Below are positions 5,280-7,018 of a stretch of 7,018 nt of DNA, piece after piece. The notes under the pieces are model-generated. The model ran no database searches. It was given only the letters and a program-made list of their open reading frames with translations, and was not told the DNA's origin. Position 1 is the first letter of the stretch; each line of letters opens with the position of its first letter. The position numbers and the translations under genes are program-made. Source of the DNA: TMED23 sp964639965 (GTDB lineage: Bacteria > Pseudomonadota > Alphaproteobacteria > Rhodospirillales > UBA2165). The stretch is taken from contig CAZXGI010000105.1 of assembly GCA_964639965.1 (NCBI GenBank), positions 1-7,018 of the forward strand. Direction: 5' to 3'.

Positions 5280-6665
5280 TTAAAGCAATAGGCTAGCAGC
5301 TAAACCAAGAAAAATATAAAAGCCTACAATATCTGTAATTGACGTCAAAAAAGCACTCGACGCCACGGCCGGATCAAAACCAAGCCGTTGCAAGAATATA
5401 GGCAACGAACTCCCAACGAACCCCGCTATAATAAGGTTCAATCCGATTGCTAAACCAATAACCCCACCGAGCGCAGGACTACCAAACCAAATCCAGGCAA
5501 CAGCCGCTATAATAGCTGCGAATATCATTCCATTTACAACCCCAACAGCAACTTCCTTGCCTATAGCACGATAGGCATTAAACGTCGTAAGTTCTTTCAT
5601 AGCTATTGCTCGAACAGCAACAGTCAATGTTTGTACACTTGCCGTTCCCCCCATAGCAGCAACAATGGGCATCAATATTGCTAAAGCGACCATCTCTTCA
5701 ATTGTCCCTGCAAAAAAACTGATGACGTAAGCCGCTAAAATTGCAGCTGCCAAATGTATAAGTAACCAAGTAAAGCGCGACTTTGCCGTGTCAATAACAG
5801 CTGAATACAGGTCATCCTCCTCTCCTACTCCAGCCAATCGCATTATATCTTCTTCGTGCTCCTCATCGATTACATCAACAATGTCGTCGACGGTTATTAC
5901 GCCAACAAGTCGAATTTCTTTATCCACTACTGGAGCCGAAATCAAATTTCGTTGCCGAAACAAAAACGCGACTTCCTCTTGGTCCATATCTACTGGAACA
6001 ATTTTAATATGTTTTCGCATAATTTCTTGTAAAGTTATATCTCTTTTAGTTCGCATTATTCTGCTTAATGGAACCGTTCCAACCGGACTATGCGAAGGAT
6101 TAACTAAAAAAATATCGAAAAAATCTGTCGGCAAATCATCGTTACTCCGCATATAATCAATCGCTTGGCCAACAGTCCAATTCAAAGGTACAGAAACAAC
6201 CTCCCGCTGCATTAAACGACCAGCACTATCCTCTGGGTATCCCAACCCTTGCTCAATTAACATCCGATAGTTTTCTGGCAAAGATTCGAGAATTTCTAAC
6301 CGCTCATCCGCAGCAAGTTCTTCAACCACCTCAAGAGCATCATCGGTTTCTAAACCAGCAACCGCCTCAGCGATCTGACTAATGCCGAGCTGCTCAATAA
6401 CTCGCTCTCGGACTGCTTCATCTAGTTCTGTTAAAACATTTGGATCAAAATTACTTCTTAAGGCTTCTACAAGCTCTGCACGGCGCACGTGTGCAAGATT
6501 CTCGAGCAGATCAGCTAAGTCTGCATAGTGCAATGACAGAGCCAAACTACTAGCTTTTTCAGTCTGATTTTGGTCAAGAGCAAGATTAATTGAAGTAATA
6601 AACTTCGGCGTCAATTCCCTATTGGGTCCAGTATCTTGTGCGCCAATACTAGTTTCTTTTTTCAC
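5280..6665 (-). CDS. mgtE: Magnesium transporter MgtE
   Basis: A 461-residue MgtE-family Mg2+ channel/transporter of the inner membrane. Domains in order: an acidic helical N domain (about 25-145), two CBS domains (about 153-213 and 215-272) that sense cytosolic Mg2+, an acidic plug-helix region around DEEHEEDIMRLAGVGEEDD (267-285), and a five-helix pore domain (about 298-461). Conserved landmarks are EDSAGRLM (145-152), VGVITVDDIVDVIDEEH (254-270), MPIVAAMGG (332-340) and DPAVASSAFLTSITDIVGF (431-449), in which Asp445 matches the Mg2+-binding pore aspartate (Asp432) of the Thermus protein. The start is GTG at 6665: an in-frame stop lies at 6687-6689 and no ATG occurs in the N domain; GGAGA (6675-6679) is 9 bases upstream. 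The GTG overlaps the TGA of the malic enzyme gene (GTGA), implying translational coupling. Confidence 0.95.
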   Translation of the reverse strand: MKKETSIGAQDTGPNRELTPKFITSINLALDQNQTEKASSLALSLHYADLADLLENLAHVRRAELVEALRSNFDPNVLTELDEAVRERVIEQLGISQIAEAVAGLETDDALEVVEELAADERLEILESLPENYRMLIEQGLGYPEDSAGRLMQREVVSVPLNWTVGQAIDYMRSNDDLPTDFFDIFLVNPSHSPVGTVPLSRIMRTKRDITLQEIMRKHIKIVPVDMDQEEVAFLFRQRNLISAPVVDKEIRLVGVITVDDIVDVIDEEHEEDIMRLAGVGEEDDLYSAVIDTAKSRFTWLLIHLAAAILAAYVISFFAGTIEEMVALAILMPIVAAMGGTASVQTLTVAVRAIAMKELTTFNAYRAIGKEVAVGVVNGMIFAAIIAAVAWIWFGSPALGGVIGLAIGLNLIIAGFVGSSLPIFLQRLGFDPAVASSAFLTSITDIVGFYIFLGLAASLLL

Positions 6666-7018
6666 AAGGGTAATTCTCCATCTGCCTCATTTTGTGCTTC
6701 AGCTACAGCGACAGCAGTCATATTCACAATCCCACGGGCGGTGACCCCTTCAGCTAAAATATGCGCTGGCTGATTCATACCTAACAACATAGGGCCAACT
6801 GCAAGACCATCGGCCAACATGCGGACCAAATTATATGATATATTCGCGGCGTCCAATGATGGCATTACCAACAGGTTCGCAGCGCCATTTAGAGGTGAAT
6901 CTTTAACCAACTTACACCTCAACTCGCCAGATAGCGCTGCATCGCCATGCATTTCACCGTCAACCTCAAGAGTAGGGTCTAGCTTTCGAACAAGCGCAAC
7001 AGCATCACGCATTTTCCG
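6662..7018 (-). CDS. maeB: NADP-dependent malic enzyme, C-terminal phosphotransacetylase-like domain (partial)
   Basis: The last 118 codons of a gene whose start lies beyond the right edge; the frame stays open to base 7018. The visible part is the end of a phosphotransacetylase (PTA)-like domain: LEVDGEMHGDAAL, then ANLLVMPSLDAANISYNLVR, VGPMLLGMNQPAHIL and ARGIVNMTAVAVAEAQ. The last block and the acidic tail fit the MaeB hybrid malic enzymes (malic domain plus PTA-like domain) rather than true Pta, which usually ends around 'TVTALQA'. MaeB converts malate to pyruvate and CO2 with NADP+ and a divalent metal in the cytosol; the PTA-like part is regarded as regulatory, not a phosphotransacetylase. 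It ends with a four-base overlap with mgtE, so both are probably one transcript. A true pta gene remains a minor alternative because the malic domain is outside the window. Confidence 0.87.
   Translation of the reverse strand, partial: RKMRDAVALVRKLDPTLEVDGEMHGDAALSGELRCKLVKDSPLNGAANLLVMPSLDAANISYNLVRMLADGLAVGPMLLGMNQPAHILAEGVTARGIVNMTAVAVAEAQNEADGELPL

Noticed and set aside
5788..6156. A 122-codon plus-strand frame opposite mgtE
   Set aside because: Serine/isoleucine-rich antisense translation of the MgtE CBS region; no independent support.
6662..7018. Phosphate acetyltransferase pta
   Set aside because: The C-terminal block VNMTAVAVAEAQ and acidic tail fit the malic enzyme hybrid better; the decisive N-terminal domain is outside the window.
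1..7018. tRNA, rRNA, riboswitch, CRISPR array, transposase or toxin-antitoxin genes
   Set aside because: None were recognised on either strand. In particular, no Mg2+-sensing leader can precede mgtE because it overlaps the malic enzyme gene.

Overview
The window looks like an ordinary chromosomal piece of a low-GC alphaproteobacterium, probably a metagenome-assembled or single-cell genome. The lineage hint is a DUF1489 protein, a family I know mainly from Alphaproteobacteria, together with alphaproteobacterial-looking MaeB and MgtE sequences. The AT-rich spacers and codons suggest a marine or other small-genome lineage, but this is inference. A 100-N scaffold gap at 4293-4392 shows draft assembly.

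Layout from left to right: (a) 1-64, minus strand, the first 21 codons of a gene running off the left edge, resembling a signal-less NMT1/THI5-type substrate-binding protein. (b) 161-592, minus, a DUF1489 protein. (c) 696-4018, minus, a tight four-gene operon read in the order thiolase, short-chain dehydrogenase, HCCA-isomerase-like (kappa GST/DsbA fold) protein, enoyl-CoA hydratase-like protein, with gaps of 24, 11 and 18 bases. (d) 4019-4469, an AT-rich divergent intergenic region with a candidate promoter and palindrome on the thiolase side and the scaffold gap, which is flanked by two identical 55-bp copies. (e) 4470-5240, plus, a TauE/SafE-family membrane permease, the only plus-strand gene. 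(f) 5280-6665, minus, MgtE magnesium transporter, overlapping by four bases the end of (g) 6662-7018, minus, the C-terminal PTA-like domain of an NADP-type malic enzyme (MaeB), cut by the right edge.

The four-gene operon carries the chemistry of a CoA-thioester degradation route: hydration by a crotonase, reduction or oxidation by an SDR, thiolysis to acetyl-CoA, and a glutathione-type isomerase of unknown substrate. It lacks an acyl-CoA dehydrogenase, ligase or ring-cleavage gene here, so the substrate cannot be named. Malic enzyme and MgtE form a translationally coupled pair, plausibly linking a Mg2+/Mn2+-dependent anaplerotic enzyme with Mg2+ supply.

I found no mobile element, CRISPR array, tRNA, rRNA or clear novel system. 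The most definite unusual item is technical: the 55-bp repeat around the N gap is most simply an uncollapsed k-mer overlap, so the gap is probably not real and the true intergenic distance would be about 296 bases.
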